A DNA stretch of 64,000 nucleotides from Fomitopsis serialis. Lineage: Eukaryota > Basidiomycota > Agaricomycetes > Polyporales > Fomitopsidaceae. Below the pieces are notes generated by a model that was not told the origin of the DNA, searched no databases, and saw only the letters and a program-made list of their open reading frames with translations. Where the stretch lies: contig NW_025954995.1 of NCBI RefSeq assembly GCF_022376445.1, positions 1 to 64,000 on the forward strand, written 5' to 3'. The position numbers and the translations under genes are program-made. Of the stretch, positions 55,858-64,000 are shown piece by piece (within the stretch, counting starts at the first letter, position 1; the number at the start of each line of letters is the position of its first letter).

Positions 55858-56869
55858 GTGTTAGATGGTCTTTGTGTCATGACATAGTTATGCTGGCTTC
55901 AATGTGTCAATTATTATTTTGTACTTGTGTGATATCATCACAACAATTGATCAGAGTGACTTCACATAATCACTCATTGATCAATATTCAATGGTGAAAA
56001 TGACTGCACAAGGAACATCACCAATGGAATATGACACTTTAGTCACTGATCAGCAAAACAGTGGCTTTGCTGAACATTAAAAAAAATTCTCCGTGTTTTA
56101 GGCTGGTACAATGGGTAGTACATGTGGGCACAATAGTAGAGATGTCGATGTCAACAGACCATGCTGCAGTCTTGGGACCCCTAGATCCTGAGGAACCCCA
56201 CCTCCCTGTGACGCACCACCCTCCCAGCCCTGCCCCTCCTGCATCCAAGGCATGTTGGGGTGACAACAGCTGTAGGTGTGTCCTGGTCTTCATCATCCTG
56301 TACACCCGTAGGCACATAGCACATATTCATCAAATCACCAAGGGCACTCCCAGAGCCCCCACCCCCCCTGCACCAAGTGACCATGTCTGCCCTTCATGTT
56401 GCTGCTTGCAGCCCAATGTGTAGCACACTCAAGAACCCTAAGGGCTGGTGTCAACTCCCCCAATGGCATTGTTTGTGTTGAAGGATTTTTTAAGTGAGTC
56501 AGGGGCCCACCAACATGATCCAGTCCTTGCCAAAGAGGCACCTCACCCTGCCAACCGTGGGTGCTGTGTAATTTCAGAGACCTCCCCAGCAGCTGACAGT
56601 TTTCTTATAGTGAGGGGCAAGCTCAGGCCTGGCGTAGTGGGAGCAGGGTTGATGGGACAGGAAAGGGATCAGGTCTGCAACCCACAACTGGTTTTTTTAG
56701 GTTGTCCGTGGTCCCGATTTGTTATCGAGTTGGTCAATGTAAGGCCGTAGTAAGGAATGTAGGGGTTGAGTTGGACAAGTCTTGACTATGGGGAGGATGG
56801 GACGGGCAGGAGACAGGGCAGATGGGGGCCAATAGCATGGGCACTAAAGGTAGGTGGTGGTGGTGTGAG

Positions 56870-57055
56870 GTCGGCTTTGTCTGAACATGCCTTAGACATC
56901 TGACATTAGTCAAAAAAGGCACTCCAGATATATCAGATCTCAGGTCTGAAAAGAGTTTGAAAAGGGTAGATTCATGTCTGACTTCAGACATGATGTCTGA
57001 TGTCAGGTCACCTTTCAGACTCATTCAGACTGCCCATCAGACTTGTCAGACCTCA
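56870..57055. repeat. cluster of GTCTGA / TCAGAC motifs
   Basis: About a dozen copies of CAGAC or GTCTG cores in both orientations occur in 190 bp, including the near-perfect palindrome TCAGACAT-G-ATGTCTGA at 56984-57000. Dense short motifs in both directions are typical of transposase-binding subterminal repeats of DNA transposons. Confidence 0.5.
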
Positions 57056-57433
57056 CAAACTTGCTCACACCCAGTATATTTTCAAGCCGCTACACCTACT
57101 CTTACATACACACAGATCATACCAAGTTTGTGAGATACAATTACCCAGATTACAAGTCTGTACTTGAGGCTATTCAGAACAGACAGCTTGTATTTCACTG
57201 GCCTGAGCATTATAGCACCAAGTCAAATGTCTGTCTGAATACAGCCTGCAGTCAATTTGTTGGGTAAGGAACTTGCTGGGGAGCAGGCTATGTATGGCAG
57301 GACGATCCCAATTGATTGTCTGTGTCTTTGGCCTTCTAAGAAACTCATTAATACACAGCTTGAATCTTACTTAACCAAATGCATTGACTCATACTCATCT
57401 GAGAGACTGACTACTGACCAATGGGGTAAATAG
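57043..57433 (+). pseudogene. coding remnant, probably transposon-derived
   Basis: Two protein-like stretches lie in adjacent frames. The first contains FVRYNYPDYKSVLEAIQNRQ, LVFHWPEHY and SNVCLNTACSQFVG and stops at 57265. The second begins KELAGEQAMYGRTIPIDCLC at about 57268 and ends TTDQWGK at 57433. The family was not recognised; location in the AT-rich block and the frame break suggest a decayed element. Confidence 0.4.
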
Positions 57434-58154
57434 TTTATACTGATATGACATTTTCGTTACACGCAAAAACCTTGACAATCAAACGTGATCGACTCCTAAG
57501 TCGAGATGCTCAACATGATGGATGAGGTGGCTTTTGCATAAGGATGGCAATGGGTGATTTTATGCATAGATAGAGTGTTTCTGTGTTCTCGTTGCTTTGT
57601 TGCTATCTTGTTTTCATGCTCTCTGAAATGGACAATGGACTAAAACTTGATTAATCTGACTCATTTGGGAATGAATACACAACAATAGGACAATAGGTAA
57701 ATCAAGACAATACTTCCCTTTTGTTTCTCATCAAGTACATTGTTCTTTTGATAGACCAATTTGGATACAATAGGTAGATTCCCTTTGTTCACATAGTTGT
57801 ATTGTTCCAAATTCTGCACTCCAGGGTATATAAGGCGGGTGCCTGCCTATCCTGGAGCAGTTGCATAGTACTGATACTCTGCCAGTTTACTTACCCACAC
57901 TTACTCTCAATAACAAATCTGCTTATCTCTAATTAGCCAAACTGTGGCTCTGTGTGAATTTTGCTTACTGGAATAGCAAGACAGTTCAAGAACTAGCCAA
58001 CAAGTAGGTTAGTATATCATTCAGGTTTACTATGAAAGAGTGATAATCAGTTATCAAGTCATAACTAACCAAGGGTGTGAGTTCAGTACACAAGTCCATT
58101 CCCATATTAGGAAAGTCAAGTCATATACTTTCCTATATACTCAACTCAGTTCTT

Positions 58155-58181
58155 AGATATTACTCAAGGTGAGTAATATCT
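58155..58181. repeat. perfect 12-bp hairpin
   Basis: agatattactca, loop agg, tgagtaatatct. The arms are exact complements, and the flanks also share tatactca. It could be a transcript-end signal or part of an old element terminus. Confidence 0.7.
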
Positions 58182-59063
58182 ATATACTCAATACTATTGC
58201 CCATAGCCTTAGCTAACTACCAAAGAACACAGGAAGAAGTTTGTCCTTGTTCAGGACCAACCTATTCCTTGGTGCAAAGGTCTGAATTTATATATCCGAC
58301 CAAACACCTTCTGTCACTACCTTCAAGCCTTACATGCTTTACTAGACAAAGCAGTGGTCAAACTGTGACAATAACAATAACCTTGCACAAGCCAAATTGA
58401 ATTCATAGGCAATATTATATTAGTCATAGTGCTCAATTCATCATCCTCATTGCAGTAACACAAGACACAAGAGCATTGAATCCTGAATGTTGGGTATCCT
58501 AGAGATTCTCATCTGTAGTGCACATACAGCCTGATATGTATGACTGCACATGTTACTTGTTCTTTCCCAACTGTAGCTAAGCTGTCCTGGTTCACCATGT
58601 CTGAAATATTATGTACTCTCTCAAATCACTGAACAATGATACTACTTGCATAGCAGGACACTCATATCAGGGAAGATGCATAGGGAGTGTTTATTTAACC
58701 CAATAATGACAGTGATCCAAATCTATACCACCTTGGCCTAGACTTTCCAATGTTAGAGTCTGTTCAAGTCAACTGGTGCACTCATGATACCTCTTCATAA
58801 CCTGTGGCTCATGCTGTGAAAATTAGTAAGTCACATATATCTTGCAACCTTCTTGATACAGTATACTGAAATGCTCATGCACATTACTCTCATCATCCCT
58901 CAGCCTGATGTGATTCCATAGCATGTGACTGTCAACATATATATGTAACAATATTCTGCTAAATCTGTTAGGTGGGCAGTTGATGTGGGCACCTCACAAT
59001 TCAACCAAGGAGCTCACATTACTAGCAAATGAACACATACACAGATTTCTCAAGCTATGATAC

Positions 59064-59290
59064 TGTAACGTTGCCTTACTCAATCCCGCAGATACAGTGC
59101 ACCAATCTCCATTGAGAAGTGCGATGTATCCGGAGGACGACGAGTTTAAAGGACTTCTCCTTCAACTCGCCGGGCGACGACCTATAAAGGTACGACGCCA
59201 AACACACGCAAATGTATATACATACAAGCATATCGATCCAATAAGTCCATAACGGGATTACACACGTCCATACGGTAACGTCCCGTTACA
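59064..59290 (-). repeat. 3' LTR of the chromovirus
   Basis: A 227-bp segment bounded by the inverted terminal TGTAACG (59064) and CGTTACA (59290), with TG...CA ends in both readings. On the minus strand it starts TGTAACGGGACG directly after a polypurine tract. The five bases outside its far end are gatac (59059-59063), the expected target-site copy to look for at the other end. Confidence 0.8.
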
Positions 59291-59302
59291 CTCCTCCTCC
59301 CT
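59291..59302 (-). promoter_or_regulatory. polypurine tract (plus-strand primer)
   Basis: The minus strand reads AGGGAGGAGGAG immediately before the LTR TGTAACG, the canonical position of the Ty3-type polypurine tract. Confidence 0.8.
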
Positions 59303-59606
59303 GGACTCGTCCACGGGTCCACGATAGTAGAGTATGCGCGAATATATAAGGTCATTGGACCGTGATGATGAGGCGAAGCGACAGGATGACGACGGCGACG
59401 ACGTGAGTGCCGACGGCGACAGCCTGCGCGGTGAGAGGAATGATGAGGTGAAGGCGCCAGCGACGCGCCGGCCAGTAAGTCTATTGCGGACGGAATTGAA
59501 GAGACGGGAATGTTCGCGACGCCGTGATCGAGAAGTACAACGCGCCCGTAAGTGCGGGGTACAGCGACGACATGGTACGTGTCGAGCAGCCTGACGATCG
59601 AGACGA

Positions 59607-62039
59607 TCAGTCAGAGTGGCCAGAAGGACCATCCCCCGGGTGGTTCTCATCAGGAGGAGGTGCATCCGCGGCAGGCTGGGGGTTCTCCTCAGCCTGGCCG
59701 TCTCCCATGGGCACATCCACAACCGTTGTCGGGATGTGCACCGTAGGCGGGATTGCCGGCAACTGCGCGATATCGGGCACGTCCACGATGTTGACGTCGC
59801 CCGGACTCATGGGGAAGGTGCTGAAAGGGGCACCCTCATCCAGAGGCCGGCTCTCGTGAATATTGCGGCGTCGCCGAGCGTAGTCCGTGAGGAACTGTGC
59901 CTCGCCGGGCTGGATACCCATGCGGGCGAACCACCGCGCTGCATCATAGATGGTAGCGTTGGAGGCGTTCCACGCGTACGGGATTGTCGCTCGTCCGTCG
60001 CCGATGGGATAGTGTCCGTTCTCGACGATGAGACCGTACAGCCCTTCAATGGAGAAGAGCTGAGCGACAACGATATCCCAAGGCCTTCGTCCGTTGGGGG
60101 ATCGAGGTGCGAGGCGGCGTATCAGATGCACCGCCTCGGCATCGTCGACGTTAGGCTCGCCGTCCTCTACACGCACCCCATCGGGTATGTTGTGTGGGTA
60201 GAGGCGGTACCAATCCACCCATCGACTGACCGGGTCTTGAGGGTCAGGCTGCGGCAGTCTCGCCTTCTTGGTGGGCGGCGCACGCATATGGCTGCCTGCC
60301 TCGGCGTCAGCGCGACGCTTCGTCGATTTTGACGAAGCCGGTGGACCACTGGCAGTGGACGTGGGTACGGTAGTCGTCGTCCGACTGCCAGAGGATCCGG
60401 CACCAGGGGTTCCCGCTGGTGGTGCAGCTGCTCGCCTCCGTTCCTCTTCTCGACTCTCGCGAACGGCACACTCGATGTTGCGGACCTCATCCGCGTCAAT
60501 CTCGGCATCACGTCCACTGGTGGGCGTGATGACCGGAGTCGCGCGCGGAGGACGCCAGTTGCTCACGAGGTGATACATCCCGTCGACGTATCGCAGGCCC
60601 GCGTCGTCGTGGGTCTGGTGGATCAAGTCCCGGACCCGGAAAGCGGCCTCCTCATCCCCGGCCTGTGCGACGCGCAACAGATTGCGTCCGTCCACGTCGT
60701 GGCGGGGGATGAAGTTGTGCCATTGTCCGGCGTGTATCACCAGCGAGTTGGCCGGTAGCGGTACGTCCTCGGGCCAACCTTCAGGAGCGACCGGCGGCGC
60801 ACCCGTACTGGACATGTACTGGGTACGACCGTCGTCGGTTCCCGTCGTCTGCGGCCGCGAGACCGGTTTCCCCTTCGCCCTCTGCTTCCCCTTTGCCTTG
60901 CTAATCCGCTTCTTCTCCTCTTCTTCGTCTACGTCATCGTCGTCGCTCTGGTCCTCGTCCCATCCTCCGGGTTGCATCATGGCGGGCAGCGCAGGCGGCC
61001 TGCTTGGTGCCGGCGGTGGGACAGTCCTTGACTCAGGCGCAGACCGTGGCGGCGGCGGGATGACGGGTACTGGGGAGCGCGTTCGTGGCGGAGGGGGGGC
61101 TGGCTGTGTCCTCTCTGGCACAGTCTGCCTCGTCCTCGGCTCGGACCGTACTGGCTGCGCCGGTTCCGGTGCAGCGTTCCTGGTCCTCGATTCAGACCTC
61201 GACGAAGCCGGCAGCTCCGTTCGGGATGCTGTCTGCTTCGGAGGCCTCGTCTTCGGCGGGCCCATCTCGTTGGCCTTTTGACGCTCTTTCTCCTTTGCTC
61301 GGTACTCGCTGAGCTGGCGTTGAGCGTCGTCGAACTTGTCCTCGAGGTACGTGAGGGAGGTGTCCCGCCTGTCTACGCGGTCTTTGAGCTCTCGGACTTC
61401 CGACCGGAGTGCTTGGGCCGCGTCTTCGCTCTGATGGAGTCGAGCTCGCGTTTCGGCCAATTCGTCCTGGGCGCGAAACGACCTCTGCTCCAGTTGGTCG
61501 TACTGACGCTGGAGAGAATCTACCAGCTCCCTCCCCCCCTGGAGCCAACCCCTCTGAAGGAGGTCGGCTTCAAAGCGGGCCCGGATCTGGGCCTCCACTC
61601 CGTTGACAGCCACACCGAAGCTCGCGTCCTCGTTCTCCGACCGAGGGAGGTGGGCGAGGTACGCGTCGCACACGGTGCACGACCCCGGGGTGTGGATTAC
61701 CAGCGGAGCTGGCGGGTGACGTGGCACCCAAGTCTGCGCGAACGGGGCAAACAACGACGACGAGCCACCCACAGTCCCGAATTGGTACTGCGGTGTGACG
61801 GGGTCATCGCGTAGTCCGCGCGACTCACGCGCCTGTTGACGAGACGCGTTGATGGTTGGCACGCCGTGCCCAGCCACCCCAATAGGCGGCGGTTGGACAA
61901 CGGCGTCCGATGTCGAAGTCACCGTTGGCGGCGACTGCGGGCTTGAAGTCGACTGAGTCGCCGACGGTGCCACCACACCAGTAGGTGCGGCGACACGCGG
62001 GGGCTCGTCGGTGTTCATGGGCGAGGATGGGCGGGACAT
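59607..62039 (-). CDS. additional 810-residue ORF between pol and the 3' LTR
   Basis: An uninterrupted ATG (62039) to stop (59607) frame of 810 codons in the retroelement's orientation. Domains by inspection: a Ser/Pro/Thr-rich N-terminus; a CTVCDAYLAHLPR segment; a coiled coil at about residues 165-270 (QYDQLEQRSFRAQDELAETR... with heptads); a proline-rich basic stretch; an acidic DDDDVDEEEE run followed by basic ISKAKGKQRAKGK; and a C-terminal conserved-looking globular part (WVDWYRLYPHNIPDGVRVED, IVVAQLFSIEGLYGLIVENG, WFARMGIQPGEAQFLTDYAR). There is no CCHC knuckle, signal peptide or membrane span, so it resembles neither a standard gag nor an envelope protein. It may be a structural or nucleic-acid-binding third ORF; function unknown. 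Confidence 0.75.
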   Translation of the reverse strand: MSRPSSPMNTDEPPRVAAPTGVVAPSATQSTSSPQSPPTVTSTSDAVVQPPPIGVAGHGVPTINASRQQARESRGLRDDPVTPQYQFGTVGGSSSLFAPFAQTWVPRHPPAPLVIHTPGSCTVCDAYLAHLPRSENEDASFGVAVNGVEAQIRARFEADLLQRGWLQGGRELVDSLQRQYDQLEQRSFRAQDELAETRARLHQSEDAAQALRSEVRELKDRVDRRDTSLTYLEDKFDDAQRQLSEYRAKEKERQKANEMGPPKTRPPKQTASRTELPASSRSESRTRNAAPEPAQPVRSEPRTRQTVPERTQPAPPPPRTRSPVPVIPPPPRSAPESRTVPPPAPSRPPALPAMMQPGGWDEDQSDDDDVDEEEEKKRISKAKGKQRAKGKPVSRPQTTGTDDGRTQYMSSTGAPPVAPEGWPEDVPLPANSLVIHAGQWHNFIPRHDVDGRNLLRVAQAGDEEAAFRVRDLIHQTHDDAGLRYVDGMYHLVSNWRPPRATPVITPTSGRDAEIDADEVRNIECAVRESREEERRRAAAPPAGTPGAGSSGSRTTTTVPTSTASGPPASSKSTKRRADAEAGSHMRAPPTKKARLPQPDPQDPVSRWVDWYRLYPHNIPDGVRVEDGEPNVDDAEAVHLIRRLAPRSPNGRRPWDIVVAQLFSIEGLYGLIVENGHYPIGDGRATIPYAWNASNATIYDAARWFARMGIQPGEAQFLTDYARRRRNIHESRPLDEGAPFSTFPMSPGDVNIVDVPDIAQLPAIPPTVHIPTTVVDVPMGDGQAEENPQPAADAPPPDENHPGDGPSGHSD

Positions 62040-62312
62040 GGTGAAGTCGGTGTTGTCGTGGTTTGACGTGGAGAGTTGAAGTTTGGGAGAAGGTGAGTGC
62101 AGCCACAGCGTATTGAGGCGATTGCCACATCATGTGACTCCTGACGGCGCGTCACTGCCCGATTGGGCTTTGACGCGTCTTCTGGCGCTACACTCTCTTC
62201 TCGCCGCCACTTCAAGTCCAGTACCACCACTGCTTCGAGTGGTGGTGCTCGCTTCGAAGTGCCGCCTTCGTGAACGGTCGTACTACCCCATTAGTGGTGG
62301 TAGTGCGTCGTT
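62040..62312 (-). other. spacer between the integrase ORF and the third ORF
   Basis: A 273-nt non-coding gap. It contains a hairpin with 9-bp arms (accaccact, loop gcttcg, agtggtggt at 62223-62246), and related tggtggt motifs recur at 62241 and 62295. It could house a promoter or translation signal for the downstream ORF. Confidence 0.5.
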
Positions 62313-63838
62313 CTACGTCCTGGGTTTCCGTGGCAGCTTCTTCCAGTCCTTGACGCCATGTAGTGTCAAGTACTCGTCGAGCGCTGCGAGGTCCTTGCAA
62401 TTGGCATACGGTTCCCAAGTGCAGTCTCCCAATGTCCACCGGACGTGGAATTTGATGCGCTTGCCGTCCCAGTTGTGGCCTATGATTTCGTCGACGAGCC
62501 ATTCCTGTTCTTCGTCGTCGCCGAAGTCATAGTACGACCGTGCCTCCCGGTGAGGAAACATTGAATCATCATTCGGTTCGTGTCTCCTTAGGAGGGAGAC
62601 GTGAAATGTCGGATGGATTCTACGGTCACGTAGTTCCTTCGGTAGTTCCAGCGTGTAGTTCGACGTACTCGGATTACACGCCGCTACCTTGTATGGTCCA
62701 ATAAACTTGGGCATCAGTTTCCTAGCACGGCCGCGAGGCAGCGCCAGGTTCTGCGTACTCAAGTATACTTGCGATCCTACGTCGAACTCAGGTTCCTGCT
62801 GACGGTGCTTGTTGGCCTGGAACGTCTGGTGCACTCGACTTTCAATGATCGCGTCGTGTGCCATTTCCAGGTAACATTGTGCTCGTTGGGCGAATTCACG
62901 AACACCTGCATATGTGGTGCTCGTGGAGAATCCATTCAACATGCGCGGCATGTACCCGTAGTTGAGCTCGAACGGTGCGAATCCCGTCGTCGCGCTGGTG
63001 GATGAGTTGATAGCAAACTCCGCGAGGGGTATGTTATCCACCCAATTCAGCTGGTCCGGCGACACCATGGAGCGTAGGATCTGGGATACGGAGCGGATGG
63101 TCCTTTCCGACAATCCATCCGTCTGGGGATGGAATGAAGTGGACATCAGCAACTTCGCGCCCAATATGCGATGAACTTCACGCCAAAATTTGGACGTGAA
63201 TTTCGAATCGCGGTCCGATACGATGGATTCAGGCAGTCCATGCAGTCGCACGATCTCGCGGACATAAATCTCTGCGAGTTCGGCGGCGGTGGTCGTGGTC
63301 TTGATGGGGATTAAATGTACCATGGACGTCAAACGGCATACCACTACCCACAGGTAGTCGTATCCGTTGACTTGTGGGAACGGTCCCACGAAATCCATGG
63401 ACATCGATATCCATGGTCGAACCGGAATCGGGAGCGTATGCAGCCATCCCGCTTGGAGATGGTTGCGCGGCTTAGACGTCTGACAGGTTCCGCAGGTAAT
63501 GCAGAACTTGTCTACGTCTCGTCCCAATTTCGGCCACCAGAACCACCGACGGACGTACTCAGAAGTCTTCTGAGATCCAAAGTGCCCTATCGTGGTGTGT
63601 GCCTGGTCAATCACCACCTCCGTTAGGAGGCGGCGCTTGATCAGCGTCCTGGGTACACAGAGAACCTCTTCATGTTGACGGTTCTTTGTGTATATCAGTC
63701 CGTCGCGTACTACGAAGGTCTTGAACTGGTCCGGGGACTCCAGTACCTTCCGAAAAGTATGGTCGTCCGAGTACCCAGCCTTCATCGCGGAGATGAAGTC
63801 CGTGTCCCGTTCAACCTTCTTTCGCAAGGATGGTCCAT
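62313..63838 (-). CDS. Ty3 pol: integrase and chromodomain (partial)
   Basis: The C-terminal part of a Ty3/chromovirus polyprotein. It has the zinc-binding H-x4-H (HTTIGH) and CITCGTC; the integrase core with DDE residues in MSMDFVGPF, IVSDRDSKF and HPQTDGLSERT; the conserved LAEFAINSSTSATTGFAPFE; the GPY-like region KFIGPYKV; and the terminal chromodomain EWLVDEIIGHNWDGKRIKFH-VRW...WEP, which in this group directs insertion to chromatin marks. Stop at 62313. Upstream, the reading ESLTNGPSLRKKVERD leaves the frame of the preceding sequence, which stops at 63842-63844, so pol may carry a frameshift or indel there. The remainder of pol continues past 64000. Confidence 0.9.
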
Positions 63839-64000
63839 TGGTCAGTGACTCAGCAACCGTTGGGTTGCCATTCCTTGATGTTCCTTCTGAACCGGCGTGG
63901 ACGTGGGCTGGGCGGCGGACAATGCTGCTGCCTCAGCCTCGCGTTCGTGCTTGTTCTCGACGAGTGGATGGGATGCTAGTCTTCCCATTCGCAACTCGAG

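Larger units (their letters stand above)
55858..59063. other. 3.2-kb AT-rich block, likely old transposon sequence
   Basis: Base composition changes abruptly to AT-rich after the SLM1-like gene and stays so up to the retroelement LTR. There are no long open frames. Contents seen: a coding remnant at about 57043-57433, a cluster of GTCTGA/TCAGAC motifs at about 56870-57055, a promoter-like tatataag at 57828, and a perfect 12-bp hairpin at 58155-58181. Together these suggest a decayed mobile element into which, or next to which, the chromovirus inserted. Confidence 0.55.
59064..64000 (-). mobile_element. Ty3 chromovirus, 3' portion, runs off the window
   Basis: Reading on the minus strand: part of pol (spacer, integrase, chromodomain), a spacer, an additional 810-codon ORF, a polypurine tract and the 3' LTR. 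The reverse transcriptase/RNase H region and the 5' LTR lie beyond 64000. Integrity of the ORFs and sharp LTR ends suggest a fairly recent insertion, but only one LTR is visible so age cannot be judged. Confidence 0.85.

Noticed and set aside
57820..57900. LTR-like promoter (tatataag with downstream cacactta-rich start region)
   Set aside because: Suggestive of an LTR U3/R boundary, but I could not find matching TG...CA ends or a second copy in the window.
59616..60332. Long open frames antisense to the third retroelement ORF
   Set aside because: They are mirror frames of a strongly GC3-biased real ORF and lie opposite the element's other features.
1..64000. CRISPR arrays, bacterial-type operons, defence systems or riboswitches
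   Set aside because: No regular repeat-spacer pattern, no operon-like gene strings, and all recognised genes are eukaryotic with spliceosomal introns.

Overview
The window looks like nuclear DNA of a wood-decay type mushroom (Agaricomycetes, probably Polyporales-like). The reasons are intron-rich genes with introns of about 50-60 nt, a DUF6533 membrane protein, tandem F-box/LRR genes, a tyrosine-kinase-like kinase of the basidiomycete type, a samB/MUB1 gene, and a Ty3 chromovirus. The species is inferred from gene content, not identified. Gene order mixes housekeeping genes with lineage-specific families; nothing resembles an operon or a defence island.

Layout. 0.3-2.1 kb: DUF6533 membrane protein (+). 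2.9-9.8 kb: three F-box/LRR paralogues (-). The first two lie in a ~2 kb tandem duplication whose edge abuts a 5'-truncated HUS1 checkpoint gene (+). 11-12.1 kb: proline iminopeptidase (+). 12.8-15.9 kb: SPX-domain low-affinity phosphate transporter (-). 16.8-17.9 kb: short-chain dehydrogenase (-). 18-20.3 kb: no recognised gene, but a perfect 70-bp palindrome. 20.3-23.3 kb: DHA2-type MFS exporter (+). 24.1-24.8 kb: ASCH/PUA-like small protein (+). 25.5-29.6 kb: two unrecognised acidic genes with related promoters (+). 30.1-31.0 kb: PHO88/SND3 (+). 31.4-31.9 kb: mitochondrial HSP10 (-). 32.4-36.2 kb: samB/MUB1 MYND protein with a 1.15-kb first intron (-). 37.0-37.5 kb: dead copy of the small gene at 53.2 kb. 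38.5-39.2 kb: ATP synthase subunit g (-). 39.6-42.3 kb: urate oxidase with a MITE-like insert in intron 1 (+). 42.6-45.5 kb: C2H2 + Zn2Cys6 transcription factor (+). 46.8-49.1 kb: protein kinase (-). 51.2-52.6 kb: SDR with a presequence-like N-terminus (+). 53.2-53.6 kb: small hydrophilic protein (+). 53.9-55.9 kb: SLM1-like BAR/PH protein (+). 55.9-59.06 kb: AT-rich block, probably old transposon sequence. 59.06-64 kb: 3' part of a chromovirus (-) with LTR, polypurine tract, an extra 810-codon ORF behind pol, and integrase-chromodomain.

A striking general feature is that many otherwise recognisable genes contain one-base frame changes, often in short homopolymers and sometimes in compensating pairs. 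Examples are the DUF6533, iminopeptidase, SPX, MFS, ASCH-like, HUS1, transcription factor, kinase and SLM1-like genes. Other genes are clean (PHO88, HSP10, samB, ATP20, uricase, SDR at 51.2 kb). Residual sequencing indels are the simplest explanation, so those loci should be verified before being called pseudogenes. I did not find a convincing new multi-gene system. The most unusual items are the long perfect palindrome, the third ORF of the retroelement, the oversized introns, the GC-AG introns, and the compensated frame shifts.
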